DNA from: Dysidea avara
Taxonomy: Eukaryota; Porifera; Demospongiae; Dictyoceratida; Dysideidae
Length of the DNA stretch: 64,000 nt
Direction: 5' to 3'
Assembly: GCF_963678975.1 (NCBI RefSeq)
Contig: NC_089276.1
Location: forward strand, 25,093,059 to 25,157,058
The notes beneath the pieces are model-generated. The model was given only the letters and a program-made list of their open reading frames with translations. It did no database searches and was not told the origin of the DNA. This document shows positions 20,652-34,037 of the stretch, piece after piece (position 1 is the first letter of the stretch; each line of letters opens with the position of its first letter). Made by a program: the position numbers and the translations under genes.

Positions 20652-21595
20652 GTGGTTTGCTTGACATATCATGTGAAAAAACACAAAGAAAGTCACGAAG
20701 GAAAGAATGCTAGCAGCCCGGATATGATGAAACAAACAAGAGAAGTGTGTTTGACTCTATCCAACCAATACTGTCATGTTGTTATGAAGAAAAATCAAGG
20801 CAAGATTTTGGGTGATGTTTTATCACCAGCCGCGCCCACCCTGTCATCATCTTTACTATGCAGTACTATTGTACTGTATGATAAATGTGCCCTTGGGATG
20901 GTGCTACTGATGCTACTTCAACCTATGCACCAAGAGCTCTGGCTAATTCGCAATTCAGGAATGAGAAAACTAATCTTACCACTCCACGACATTTGCAGTG
21001 CATTAGGAAATGATTTGATCAAGTGTCTTCCAGCAGTTCATGCACTGACTGGATGTGATACCACCAGCAAGATAGCAACCAAGTCTGCAGCCCTAAATGC
21101 TGTTCAGAAACCAGGAAGTTCTTCTTTGGTGCTTGATTTTAACTCTCCACAGCTAACAGAAAGCTCAATACTGATGGCAGAGACATCTTGGTCAAATGTC
21201 TCAAACCAACAACAGACCTGGAGACATTTGATGACCTACGTCTCGCTGCATTCAATAGCAATGCCCTCAAGTTGGACTTTGTAAGAACTGCTTGCACCTC
21301 AACCAATGCAAGGAAGCATATCCATAGAGCATACTATCAAGTACAGCTGTGGGTTCAAGCACCATTTAGAGATGCCACTTTGACCATGGATGCTGAGGCT
21401 TACGGTTTTGAAAGAAGGGAAAATATATTGGTACCTGAGATTGTGATCTCTAAACCTGAAGGCCTGCCAGATCCCTGCACATGTGGCAAGTGTGCTCGCA
21501 AGAATGGGTGTTGTTGCAGAGTAGCTGGGATTAAGTGCTGCAAGTACTGTAAATGCAAGGGAGGTGATAGTTGCCAAAACCCAATTACTGAATGA
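20652..21595 (+). pseudogene. TGCDT-type transposon-derived gene with cysteine-rich tail, frameshifted
   Basis: Two overlapping plus-strand frames (20652-21284 and 21188-21595) read as one gene with a single-base frameshift near 21190. The first has an LWLIRN stretch and the motif LPAVHALTGCDTTSK, which I associate with a large family of uncharacterised, probably transposon-borne proteins in cnidarians and sponges. The second continues with HRAYYQVQLW and ends in a cysteine-rich module with CTCGKCARKNGCCC and CCKYCKC, plausibly a zinc-binding CXC-like tail. No terminal repeats were found around it. Function unknown; the family name is descriptive only. Confidence 0.5.
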
Positions 21596-21599
21596 ACAT

Positions 21600-23506
21600 A
21601 ATATTATTTATAATCATGTTTGAATACTAAACTCAATGAAATATCCAAGTACACATTTTGCATTCTTCATTGACGCCCTAAATATGGCCATTCTAAACAT
21701 TTTGAACACCATAGGAAGTCTGTAGTTGCAATATTATAAAAGATACAGTGAAATGTCTTCCGATAAAAGGGGTGTGGTCAATTTGGGGCATTTTACCCCG
21801 AATAGAGCATTTGGCACATGTTATTCCTTGGGGTCAAATTAGCCTAGAACAATTGAGTTATCCTCTCCTAAATTAAGTGCATGCAAACTCAAGCTCCTCT
21901 AAAATGTACTGCAGTATATTTGATATAAGACATATATATGTCACAAAACATTACATTATTTATTATTACAGATTTATTATGTATGTGGGTTAACAGTGAT
22001 GCAGTGCATGGCTGCTGAAGGAGTTTTGGGTGTCAAAATACTCACATCCAAGCTTTGAAAATCCAAAAATTTTTCAGGGGGCATTGGCATGCTTACGCAT
22101 ACTGCTAAGCATTGCCATACAATGTCAGATCAACTATAACTAGTTATATTCCTCTCTGCCGTACACATGAGTGAGACCGGCATGCATACTAGAATACGCT
22201 TAAAAGTATAATTATATTGTATGCTTAAAAATATAATTGTATTGTTGACAGTATTCATTTACCCTTTCAACATAATTATAATAGCTAGCTATCTACATGC
22301 TTTCAACACTTAGCTAGGTACTCGTGGACACAGAGTTATGCTAAATTTACTCTATGCTATTAATTAAAATGCGTAGCTATGAGTTGCCAATTTATCCCAT
22401 CTCTTCCTTACAGACTAAATTAATTAGCTGTGTTTGTACTGTTTCTACGAGTTCTAGCTACACAAATAAAAAACCATGCAGACCATAGCTAGCAGTGCTA
22501 TTTATCTTGCAAATTAATTAATTTTTATATAAAGAAATTCACTCAAAAATGGACATTATTGTACTTACTCACAGAACAAGCCATACCATAGTGACCTTCT
22601 CACTCCAGAAAACTGGGAAAATACAAATAAAGTTCAATTCATCTAAATGAATCCATCTAGCTAGGTAGACCTATACACAAAGCATTGTTATCGCAAAGCA
22701 AAAGCCTTTCTACTATGAAACTTTTTCCATGTAGTGTTACATTAGTGCCACCTCTTATAACTTGCACATTTGCTGCAAAAGCTTGAACTAAATAAATAGT
22801 TGCAATGCTAGCACTTAGCAATTGAGACCAATCTTAGTAGTTGCAATGCTAACAATTGCAACTGTGAGAACCTTTCTTATAAACTGACACCACAAAAGCA
22901 TTTTCCAGTCTGTTGGAAGCTTCTCCTGATGAAGAGATGCACTAAACATTATGGTTGTGTCAGGTAAATAGTAGTTTGAAAGCTACCAATATTGAAAATG
23001 CTGGAACAACTGCATGCATACCTGAGTCCAGGAAACCGACTTTATCTGGAGTGGCACATAAACGCTTTAAACTCCAACAACTGTTTCATATATAGCTAGC
23101 CTATGTAATTGCAAGAACCATCCTACAGATGAAGATGTTCCTCATGCAGGTATAGTTGGGAACAACCTTAGTACACAGGTTTCACTGTATAACAGAAACA
23201 GCCTGAACGCAAAACCACCGCAGAAATGTCAAATTAATCTACACACAGATCTACAGCATTCAATTTATAATACTTCACCTATCTAGGCTAAAAGTAATCA
23301 AAATTTTGTTTAAAAGCTTTTTCTCATTCCATATCTCCAATTTTGACTATCACCCTAACTCTATGCCAGGAAATGTGTAGCTATATGCAGCAGAAATAAA
23401 ATAACAGATACTGTTATTTCACACAATGTAAGTAAAAGTATTCACAAGCAATAGCACAATAAGATTGAAAGTAATCCGTACGAAGGCTTGTTCTTGAAAA
23501 TCTTTT
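21600..23506. other. AT-rich spacer
   Basis: No coding exon that I can support. Short tagctagc-type repeats are common around 22270-22500. It probably includes 3' flanking sequence of the minus-strand gene that ends at 23507. Confidence 0.4.
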
Positions 23507-25767
23507 TCACAAGTTTGGAGAGAAGATGAACGCATCTACAGTACACATACTCTTGACATACTAGTCAAAACTAAAAAAAACAAACATACACACCTCTATC
23601 AGTAGAACAAACCACTCTGTTGTCAGCTGATACCTGATCACTTTTGTGTACAGTCTTCTAAAAGGTAAACAAACATGCTAACACCAGCATTGCAGAATTC
23701 ACATAAACAACGGCTTGAATGAACATGCTAACTCTGTAAAGTGTCTATGCACAGTACAAGCATACCTGTTGCCTACCATAATACCCAAAAAGGGATACAA
23801 CATTGGAATTTCCTGCCGTCTGTCTCATAATTCCTGGCAGATTACTACTAGCATATTCCTTGTATTGATCATGGCTCTCATAATCACTGACAGTTTTAGG
23901 GTTTCTAACCATAGTCCTGTCATTTGTCTGCAAGGAATAACTTGTATTGCTTATGTCAACATCTACAGCTTTCAATGGAGTCTTGGCTCTTGATGCACTT
24001 CTAGATACCATGTTTCCTCTAATAACATTTTGATGATGATCAAATGACTGAAACAAGTCAGCATCATTATGCCATCTGTTTTGGCTGCCTGTTGGTTTAG
24101 TATGACCCGTTCTGTTGTCTGCATCACTAAGTACTGGGGACATTCCTGTTGTACTTGTAAATGTATACTGAAGAAGTGGTGATTGTTGATGGTGATTAGG
24201 TGAAGAATACGCTTCAGCTTCACTAAGAGAATCACGGACTAAATCATCATCATCTGTATCAGTAGTAACAGCTGCTCCTGGTTCTGCATTACTACATTCT
24301 GTGAAAGAGTTATCAGTAGTTTTACAGAAATGAGCAACACTGTGGAAGTTCTAATGGAAAAGGAAAATACAATAAAAAATGCATTCTAACAAAATGAACT
24401 CACTGACTTTCAAAACTTTGGCTGGTACCCATGGGATGGTAGCAGTTAATTGAGAGAGTGACATTGTCAGTAGTTGTTGTAAGGAACACACAGCTAGCAT
24501 TACTTGAGCACTGTCACAAAAAGACATGCATAGCATGAACACAAATACTGGAGAGATTACACAGACCATTGTGGTACCTGAAGGAGTTGACACTACAGAA
24601 GCTTAGTAGAAATGCTTCATGCTAGAGTAAGACAAATTCTATGTTATTGTTCTCAAAACAATAATCTGAATGAAGTTATCTAAAAATAGACTCTTTAGCT
24701 TTAAATCTCTTGCAGACATACACACATGTCAAACCCAAGAAATCAAGGGTACAGGCATGTACCAAATCAGAAATTCCAAGGTAAGAATTAAGGTAGCGCT
24801 GAAGTAATTATGTAAAGCCTTACAAGGCTAATGGGTCAGCTGTTTGTGGTCATACGTGAAAACAAAAAAAAAACACATGGAAACTATAAAACAAAGTGAA
24901 GCGATACAAAAATTTGAAAGAATCAGCTCTATTAACCTGTCAGTCTACACTAGGTTGTGTCTTAGGAGAGTTATTTTTAAAATTGGCTTGTAATTTCAGA
25001 GTTTAAGAGATACAAAATTAAACGGGTGGCTCCATGAAAATTGGTATGGTTAACTGCAACTTTACAGACTATCTTACAAACCCTTTAGAAGTAGACTGCA
25101 TGATTCTCAAGTGAAGTTCTCCATCACCCTGAAATAGCCTGTTAAGTGCATGGATTAATTTTAATTTTGATGAATGGGCACTGTATGGCTTCATGTTATT
25201 ACTTTAGCGCCACCTTAAAGACCTTAAATAAAAACCTTACTGGATTGCCTCATGCTAAAAGCTTTTGGACAAGTCCAAGTGATGATGCCTGGTATTTAAT
25301 CAAATTTGAATGCCATTACTGTAACAGTGAGCATAGAGAACTTAGTTAACCATACATACATTTGAGACATTTATGCAGGAAAAGTCCCCCGGCTTATAAT
25401 TGAGACATTTATTCAAGTGTGACTTTCATACGAGTAAAAAATAATACAGTTTCTATACATTTGGGGTCCACCTAGGCATACTCTCACCTTACTAATATCG
25501 GTACACAACCAAGAACGATTACCCCAACCGGTAGAACCCCAAACCTGCAAGTATCAAAAAAACATAATATATGTCTAACAAGTTCTAATATTAACCATAT
25601 CAGTCCGGTGAGCCTGTTCCCCAATACTTCTGATTATGTCTGCAACATCAACCATAGAGCCCACATGTACAACTTTGGCTTGAAACTCATCAGTCATTAT
25701 GTCAAAGTGAGCAAGGGATGCATGTAGACGTGATATGTTGATAGTAACATCACCAGCATATGGATAA
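23507..25767 (-). CDS. Multi-exon gene of unknown function (3' part)
   Basis: Minus-strand exons with GT-AG borders: 25767-25596 (RLHASLAHFDIMTDEFQAK), 25544-25488 (VWGSTGWGNRSWLCTDISK, 19 codons, phase 0), 25128-25082 (GDGELHLRIMQ), 24592-24408 (hydrophobic, VISPVFVFMLCMSF), 24350-23766 (195 codons open throughout, phase 0, Ser/Thr/Asp-rich with TDTDDDDLVRDSLSEAEAY), 23657-23594 and a terminal exon 23535-23507 ending DAFIFSPNL and TGA. Phases join for most neighbours; the 25082/24592 junction does not, so an exon may be missing or misplaced. The long disordered exon suggests a regulatory or scaffold tail. No domain is recognised. The 5' end is not found. This looks like a host gene, not a transposon. 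Confidence 0.5.
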
Positions 25768-25859
25768 CTGAAGTGATATAAAACAATAATATAATAAGCA
25801 TGCAGGAAACATAGCAAATTTTCTACAACAGTAAAAAATGGTGTAATCTTTATATATAA

Positions 25860-26620
25860 CAAGACTATTTATTTTCAACACTTTTCAAAACCTTGAGCAA
25901 GAAACAGTGTGCTACAACATAGGCAGAATGTCAGACTTCTGTTACTGTACAATAGCAGACCATTTCAAATGAAAATGAGTTTCAAGGACGGATCTAGAAA
26001 TTTTCAGAAGGGGTTTCAGGTTCTCTGGAATTGCAACTTTAGCCTAGCTGTAAGTGGAAGACCAAATAAAAAAAAGAAGGTCACCACCTACTTTTGAATG
26101 CTGTGAGGTGATTTCAAAGGCAAAAAAGTATGAAGTTTTGCCAATAGAAATAGTCATAAAATTAATACAATATGTATAACTCTTTCTAATTATTATCACC
26201 CAGACGAATCATAGGGGCGCGCTCTATTTCAGAGGGGATTTCTGGGTTTTTTCCAGAAACCCCCTAAAACCGCCTCTGAGTTTATTAGTTTCTTTGCTAG
26301 TGTAGCTAGCTACTTTTTTAACTTAAGGTATTCCTGTGCAGACATTACATGAACAATTACCATCTGAGATACATGCAGTGCAGGAACAACCATCTGCAGG
26401 AACAACCATCTGCAGGAACACCACATGAACAGCCAATCCAGTCAGTCTGCACAAAGATGATAGATGGTGCATGTCAGACAGATATATTGGGCATAAATTT
26501 AGATAGGATTTAAGATAATGTTACAAACATCACAACAATCACGTGTATCAAAGCTGTTAGTCAAACTGACTTGTGCTACACGTACTGTAAACGGTGTTAT
26601 AAATTTGGAAAATCCAAGGA
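25860..26620. other. Spacer with short repeats
   Basis: It contains gacggatctagaaa (about 25987) and an inverted, related gcctctgag-ended piece with cagaaaccccct (about 26260-26285), which may bound an old TIR element. A triple tandem of caggaacaaccatctg lies at about 26382-26425. No gene. Confidence 0.35.
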
Positions 26621-26800
26621 ATGCAGTTGAAAATATTTAACCCTAAAGACAAGATAACACAGTTGCAAGAACAGCTTGATATGCAGACAATATCTGAGAA
26701 AGTGCTTAAGAAAAATACCCAATTGTTGAAGTTTTATATAGGCATGTCTATTTACTTGCATTGTGATATTACAGCTGTTTGCCATATATATTGTAGGAAT
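26621..26800 (+). pseudogene. Coiled-coil fragment like those of THAP-type transposon proteins
   Basis: A short plus-strand frame reads ITQLQEQLDM and KVLKKNTQLLKFYIGM. A coiled coil followed by LLKFYxG is a pattern I associate with the linker of THAP-domain transposon proteins. Nothing recognisable continues downstream. Weak call. Confidence 0.25.
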
Positions 26801-27128
26801 ACATGAATGGTATGTTTTTGAAGGTTTGTTCAAGCTGGTTTCGAGCAGAGAGCTGTAGAAAGTGAGACAGTGTTCCAAACTATCAATGTACATACTTATA
26901 GTAATGTAGTTATGCTTCATATAGATGAGTTATATGCATAATTCCAGAGGACAGTCTTTGAGGTTCCTTTAAAGAATCACTGTCTCTCTGATAAAGTCTT
27001 TCATTCAAACCGACTGTGCTATGCCATCTCAGACAGAGCCTATGCTACCCAGAAGTATGCAAGTTTCCACTGAAGCTACAAGGTGTTGATTTTATATTTT
27101 ACAATGTCATGCTTGTAGTTAATGTTGC

Positions 27129-27262
27129 GTTTGTTACACAGATGGGGATTCTCTTTTAGACGAATGACAATGAAGCAGTGGTTTCACTGTGAATGCCTTA
27201 GAATCCAAGAAAAACTCAAAAGAAAATGGTACTGTCCCAGGTTGTGCAAAGCTGAAAGCCAA
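27129..27262 (+). pseudogene. Degenerate PHD zinc-finger fragment
   Basis: In one plus frame the stretch reads KQWFHCECLRIQEKLKRKWY followed by CPRLCK, matching the second half of a PHD finger (WFHxxCL...KWYCPxC). The first cysteines appear just upstream in another frame (CYTDGDSLL), so a frameshift separates the halves. PHD fingers read histone tails, and in invertebrate repeats they often end transposon-borne proteins. Pseudogene fragment; original gene unknown. Confidence 0.45.
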
Positions 27263-27589
27263 AAAGAAAAATAATAGTAGTCTTGTGGCACAACAGAAGG
27301 TCACAAGTTTACCACAGCACAGCTCATCTTGTCTGAAGTAGAGAGCCTTCCATATAATGAAGCTGGTGGATAATACACCTTGTAGAATAGTATAGTTTTG
27401 TTTCAAAGCCCAATAATCATTTCAACATGAAGTCTCACTAAAGAAAGAGGTAGTTCAGAGGTAAACCTTCTGGTGAATATAAACTGGATAGGGGTCGAGG
27501 CAGCTTGGAATCACATACATTGGGAGCAAATTCTTTAGCATCTGGCTTAGTTATCTTAAAGAGTTCATAGGCTTGTGGACAGAACTGCT

Positions 27590-29322
27590 GGTTTAGTCTA
27601 ACAATACTTTGACTTCATCTTCAGGAAGGGACTGTCTTGGCTTGACCGACAATAATGACTTTCCATGAGAATCTGTAATGCCAATTGGGATTGCTGAAGT
27701 TGATGTCACAGATTTTAGCTGAGCAATTTTAAAGTAATACGTCCAGCTTACCATAATATTTTTAGCTGGTGATAACCATTTGCAGCTCTCTGATGTAACT
27801 ACGTCAATACCAGCTTTTTCTACAGACAAGATAGACCAAATATTTTTTACTTTCTTTTCTATCATTTTCCAAAGTAATAATGATGCAATTGTCATCTTGT
27901 GTGAATGGTTAATTTGAAGGACAGAGTTCACAGATGCTCACATGGATACATGCTGTAAGAAGTACTGCATAAAGTAACCTTTCCTTTGATGATGAACCTC
28001 TCATGTGGTGTTAAAATACAATGTAACAGCATATCACAAACCCAGCCAGCGGAGTCTTGCATTCCATTTCAAGTCTATTAAGTTTACTAAGAAAGTATGC
28101 ATGTAGTGTCCAACCAATAGCTAATACTAACTGAAAACCCTGCTTATTTTTACAGTTTAAGGACTTGGAGTAGTGACTACGTATACCCAATACTAAATCA
28201 GTCTATTGTACATGTGGTAAGTTGCTTGGCTCCCAAGTCTACCCTTCTGATGGTGCAGGTATACAGTCAACCAAGACTTTAGTGTTTGGATTAGTAAGGA
28301 TCCACTGTTACAGTATCATTTATTCAGCAGCTAAAATCAACAAGCTTACTATTTATTGTCTGCTTGTTTTAACTCATTATTCGGTGTGCACACTAAGTGT
28401 GCTCAATCCTTTGAAGCTAAATGAATGTTTGTAATGCATAATAACATTGTGGAAACTGCAAAATCACTGAGAAGATTAACAATCACTTGTAAAACAGTCG
28501 AACATAAATAAAGATCACACTTCTTTATATAAGTGGCCATAATTCTCTTTCATCCTTTGTGCTACAAGCTAATCAACTAAGCATGTGATTATGTAGTGAA
28601 AGATATATGAGGTCACACGATAAAGTTATAGGTCAAGATGACAGCATCTCTTTCTCGAACGATCGTAGAAACATGCAAGCAAGCTATAAGTGTTAAAATA
28701 ATGGCAATGTGGCTTGTAGTGTTTGGCAATGTAGCGGTACTACTGTTTATTGTGATAAATAAACATAACTGGTTATCATACCATGGCAGTCTTTGATAAC
28801 TGCGATATCAAAATATATAAGAATTAAAAAAACATGGCTGTTGGGACTAACATCTTCACCCTTATTATGTATTATGGAGATTTTTCCATTGTGCCATTAA
28901 TTCAGAGAACCATTTAAGAGCTTGTTACAGTTATTATTTGAGTACTAAACAAGCCACAAACATGTATCACAACCGTTATGTTCTTTTCATGTAATTCTTT
29001 AACTGATTAACCACCATTGCCACCATATGGCGGTGGCATGGCATCATAACTCACTCTTAGAATAAACTTTAGCCTCACTATAACTTGTAAAATGTGTTTC
29101 ATAGCAAGATGCGTTAGTACTGAAATGGACACACTTATAGAGGTCCTGTTTCTGGGATAACTGAATCCTTCCTGGACTAGCACACATTTGTTATGTACGT
29201 GTGTAATAGCATAAAGTGTAACCTTTCATAATAGGCAAAATAAATCATTCTTGGAGTTGATAACTACTATACATTGATGGAGACAGGATCGATAGTCAGC
29301 TGCTTTATCCCAGACGTGGCAT
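27590..29322. other. Spacer; one weak minus-strand frame
   Basis: A minus-strand frame (27931-27593) is open for 112 codons and ends SLPEDEVKVLLD, but I see no homology or clear splice context. The rest is AT-rich without recognised features. Confidence 0.3.
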
Positions 29323-30156
29323 CATAGATAATGTATGCGTTCCTACTGGATTGGAAACGCCAGTTAAATTATTTTCCTATCCTAGTTACGGTGCGCCAAT
29401 ACATTGGGAAACTTGTTGAGTGGCTGTTTGGCTTTCTCTGGCTTGTTTGAAGGCCAGTTCGTAGGCGTGGACATTCCTTTTACATTGTTTATTGTGTTGC
29501 GTTGTGTACTGAACAAGAACACAGCGTGTCTGTGGGTACTGGGAGAAATATTGTTTGCGATGCGACAGGTGACAATGGCAGGTACGCACCAGCTAATAAT
29601 TCAACAGCAGTACTATTTGCCAACTTCTCGTCACTGCATTTACACAACCAAAGAAATGTATGATACATTGAAATAAATTTTAAGCTACAGTACTGCTCAG
29701 CTTGAGCTAAACAATAGAACAAAGTAGTGCCTGTTTTCTGAAGTTTTATCGAAGTAGTGGAAATATACAGCGAAGCAGTGAATATCTAGCTAGCCTATTA
29801 CACTCTGCCTGCTACAAGTGGTGTAAACAGCTGCAAAGAAACAATGCTACACTTTCTGTTTCTTCAGGAAATTTGCACAACCATTTTGAAACCCCATATT
29901 TCACCTTTGAACCTAAATTTTCTTACGCTATTGTTTACTGCTCTCCAACGTCCCTACCCAGTCCAGCCTCCAATTAGTGTAGGTGGTAACTAACCCAGCT
30001 GTAAACAACAAACACTAATTTGCTGGTTACAGGTACAGCGAAATCTTCCTCCTGTCGAGGCCATAAAGTTTACGTGCAGCGAAACAAGGATAGCCCATGA
30101 CGTCACTATGTAAATAATACGGGCGTTTCCAATCCATGTAACATACATTATCTATG
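29323..30156. mobile_element. 834-bp TIR element
   Basis: The end catagataatgtatg at 29323-29337 is repeated inverted at 30142-30156, and similarity extends inward (tggattggaaacgcc on both sides), giving TIRs of roughly 40 bp with small differences. No transposase; a 90-codon frame inside (29404-29676) is not recognised. No clear target duplication. Confidence 0.65.
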
Positions 30157-31078
30157 GTGGCATGGTGGTCACAAGTGTAGATACACATACGTAACTGAAA
30201 AAATGGAACAAATCATGAAGAAACCAGGGATCGCACTGTAAGTAAACTGTAGAATAGTTCTTTGGAGTGCAATACACATTTGTGAATATAATGTTGATTT
30301 TTTCGAGCTGGTTTTTACCAAAGTTTGTTTAATAACTTTGTTGCGGTTACTGTTGTGCTAATGCTCCTTGCTGTTAGAACCATAAGCCGTCAGTCTGATC
30401 CTGTTGTGAGTCAGTTGTAGGGTTTCACAGATTCTCTTATAAGTCTTATAATGTTCAGAACACCCTTTTCTAAACCCTACTTAATACTGCATGTTTTACT
30501 AAGATGGCTTGGAGGTAGGAATTCTTGGGGGTTCTAGTATTCTGTGGAAGCCACAAGAATTTCAACAGGCCCCTAGGTGAAACACCTGCACTTTCACACC
30601 CTGAGCTAATCTCTGGATGGATAATTAGGGAAGTGGAATTACCTAAGTCTCCCAACTGAGACTTCCTGCGGTGCACTTATTCCTCCACACCCCCATTAGA
30701 AATCTGAATTGAGAAATTCCAGGCTAAACTTCAAATAATCTATTTTGTTGGGTTCTAAGCTAGTCCTGCGTCCAGACCACTTTGCTATTGAGTGTTTTTT
30801 AATTTCCAGTACCAAAGGGAGGGAGTTAGGGAGGGAAAAACAGCCTTATCATACCTTTTGACACTTTTCTACGTACTAAAGCGATCATGTGCTGATGGTA
30901 GCGAAATTCAAGCCAGTCACTAGCAACTACAAATCAACCAAATCTTCCAGCTGTGGTACCGTGGCTCCCTCTATTAACGGTACCTGTAAAGGTTTGTTCC
31001 CGTTTTTATCACGTTGGTGTTGTTTGCCTTTCCGTTTCGACATAGCGGTGTGCATCTTTTGGAATCATCATCATTGTG
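30157..31078. other. Sequence upstream of the LINE
   Basis: No gene identified. It contains ataccttttgacacttttct at about 30850, which recurs at about 35224 beyond the LINE, and a tgctccttgctgttag stretch (about 30361) also found at about 35051. Part of this may be the LINE 5' region or an older copy of its 3' region. Confidence 0.4.
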
Positions 31079-31189
31079 ATGGCTGGTGGAGCTATCAAGC
31101 GCAAGAAATAAGCAAGCTTTGTGTTGCCAGAAGCCAATCGATCGAAGAAACATCAGGGAGGTGACATATATGTGGTGTTTGCAATGCTA

Positions 31190-31487
31190 TAGTTAAGGAT
31201 AAAGATGATGAGTGTAGCATACAGTGTCAGTGGTGCAGTTCATGGGAAACAGTGAGTGTGCCAAAATAAATATCGAAGAGTGTACTAATCTTGCTAAGTC
31301 AAGCATAAGGCTAGTGTTCCTCTGTACCACTTGTGCTCCAAACTTAGATGAGGCCCTTGAGTATTTTGGTGACAAGGATAATCATCCACTGCAAAAATTG
31401 ATGGATAGCTTACCTGAAAAGCAAAGTCAACTTGAAAATAAACTGTCAGTTGTTGTGCATGAAATTAAGGAAGAACTAATGCTTTAA
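31190..31487 (+). pseudogene. LINE N-terminal zinc-finger-like region
   Basis: Across two frames the sequence gives DECSIQCQWCSSWE, then SECAKINIEECTNL and LVFLCTTCAPNLDEAL, a cysteine spacing like the PHD-type finger at the start of CR1-like proteins, followed by a helical stretch to a stop at 31485. A frame break lies near 31240. Confidence 0.5.
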
Positions 31488-31785
31488 CTTTCCAAGTGTC
31501 ATGAAATGCTTAGAACTCCTGAAACTAATTCTGCTAAACCACTTGCTGGTCCCAGACACGGTTTTTACTGCGATGAATGAAGAGAGATAGAGAATAAACA
31601 GCTCATTTGATAATCCATAATCTTGCAGAATCAAATTCTGATCACGGGGAAACCCGAAAGAGTGAAGATATAAAGCACACCACTGACATTTTTAACTACT
31701 TGCGGGCAAAGGCTACTGTATATCATAAAATTTACATAACACCTGACCTAACCCTGCAGAAAGAGAGGAAAACCACCAATTACGC

Positions 31786-32376
31786 ATGAAACTCAAAGAT
31801 ATGAATAAGGATGGGAAGTTATACAAAATAAAAAAACAGAAAGATAGTGCAGAGGAGCTAGGGACTAGATCCCCCTCATGCACTGATAATAGTTTTAACC
31901 GTAAAATTACTCAAACCTTACCTGATAATTCACTATATAATGTTGCTTTTAAATTCCCTTGTCTACTGCAAAGTATTGTGAATAAAATGGATGAATTTAC
32001 AAGTCTGGTGAACTCCCTTGGACCCAAGATAATTGCTATAACTGAATCATGGTATAATGAGTCTATTATATGTTTACATGACTATGTTTTGTATAGATGT
32101 GACAGGTGTAACACTACTGGTGGTGGTGTTCTGTTGTATGTTCACAACTCATTACAGTCTGTATCATGTACCCCACTTAACGACTCAAATATAAATGAAG
32201 CTGTATGGTGTACCATCCAATTGAGAAACAATGACCAGATGATTGTAGGTGTTGTTTATCACTCACCAAACTCTAATTTTGAAAACAGTTCTAAACTAAA
32301 TCAACCTCATTCCAAAGATTTCCGAGTATGTTGGATATTCTCATTGCTTGCTAATGGGAGATTTCAATTTCCCTAA
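31786..32376 (+). pseudogene. LINE endonuclease domain
   Basis: A 196-codon frame whose second half reads IIAITESWYNES, GGGVLLYVHNSL and VGVVYHSPNSNFEN. These match the order of conserved blocks in the LINE apurinic-like endonuclease (ETW-type Glu near the start, the GGG block and the YRPP/YHSP block). The catalytic glutamate is present (TES). The C-terminal SDH-type block appears in another frame at about 32560-32585 (SSDHEIL), so a frameshift separates them. The enzyme would nick target DNA to prime reverse transcription. Confidence 0.7.
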
Positions 32377-33148
32377 TATAAACTGGGCATCTCTCGAAGG
32401 TGACCAGTCACTAACAGCCAGCTTTTGAACTGCATGTGAGGATGGATTTTTAACTCAACACGTCACCAAACCAACCATGGCCAGAATTCTTCCTTACTAG
32501 ATCTTGTATTTACATCAGACCCAGAAATGATAGAAGATAGCATTATCAACCACTTATCTCCCCTAGATAGTAGTGACCACGAAATTTTGTTGCAAAATGT
32601 TATCTGCTATCTTGATGCAACCAATGTCAATCCTGTAAGGAAGAAATGGAATTATCACCAGACTAATATACCAGTGATGAATGAGTTCCTTACTGACATC
32701 GACTGGGCAAATGTTCTATCTAGTGACAATGTTAATGATAATTGACTTACTTTCAAGAACATCATATTGGATGCACAAAGTAAATTTGTTCCCCTTCAGC
32801 CTACTAAGTCAAGCAATAAACCACCATGGCTCAAGAAGAGTATTCATAAAGAAATTAAGAAAAAAACAAGCAGTCTTTACACAATACCTTAGTACCAAGT
32901 CACATAATGACCTTCACAGTTATCAGTTACAGAGAAACAAGACTAAACAAGTTATTCGCAAAGCCATCATGAATCATCTATTATATCTAAACTTAAATCT
33001 AATCCAAAACAGCTGCATAAATATATTAGGCAAAAGCAAAAGGTAAAACATTCTATTGGTACGCTTAAAAATCCTGATGGGTCAACAACTACAACAAATG
33101 AAGAATTTGCAGAAGCTCTAGCCTCCTTTTTTAAGTCAGTTTTTATTC

Positions 33149-34037
33149 ATGAAGATCTGCAGGAACTCCCCAATTTTTCTAGGAGAGTCGATGAATACAT
33201 CCCTAATTTTGTCGTTACTGAAGAACTGGTATATCATAAACTACCAAAACTCAACACCACCAAAGCCCAAGGCCCTGATGAGATACATCCATACAAACCT
33301 GCTTCTTTTGGTGGACACTTATGTAAGCCCCTTTGTTCAATTTACAACCAGTCATTGCAGTCAGGACAACTTCCCGAGGATTGGAAACTGGCAAATGTAA
33401 CTCTCGTTTTCAAAAATGGGAAAGAAATTTACCTAACAACTATCACCCAATCAATCTAACTTCTCAAGCTTGTAAAGTATTAGAGTCAATCATTCGAGAC
33501 CAAACAATTGATTTTTTATCTGGCAAAAACATTCTTTCCATCCAACAACATGGATTCACTTACCGGAAATCCTGTTTCACCAACCTACTCGAAACATTTG
33601 AAGATTGGACAACATCTATTGACCTAGATTATGACAGTGATGTAGTATTTCTTGACTTTAAAAAAGCCTTTGACAGTGTTGCCCATCAAAGGTTGTTAAT
33701 CAAATTAAGGAATTATAGTATAACAAATGATTGTTTAAATTGGATTAGTAGTTTTCTGTGTAGCCGACACCAAAGAGTTGTTGTGAATGGCAAAACATCT
33801 AAGTGGTGCCCTGTTGACGGCAGTGTTCCTGAAGGTTCAGTGCTTGGACCTCTATTGTTTATTTTATATGTAAATGATACCCCTGACTTAGTAGAATCTA
33901 AGATCAAAATGTTTGCCATCGATATAAAGATCTATAAGCAGATAACAAGTCTTGGTGATGCATTATCTCTTCAGAATGATCTGGACAAACTCTGTGATTG
34001 GGAAACAGAATGGTTATTGCATTTTCAATGTTGTTAA
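33149..34037 (+). pseudogene. LINE reverse transcriptase, catalytic motif mutated
   Basis: The frames at 33149-33400 and 33333-34037 hold the palm domain: NYHPINLTSQACKVLE, QHGFTYRKSC, VVFLDFKKAFDSVAH (motif A with its aspartate), PEGSVLGPLLFILYVND (motif B) and MFAIDIKIYK at motif C, where the expected FADD is FAID, so one of the two catalytic aspartates is lost. Frame breaks occur around 33390 and 34020. The enzyme is therefore dead as read. Confidence 0.75.
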
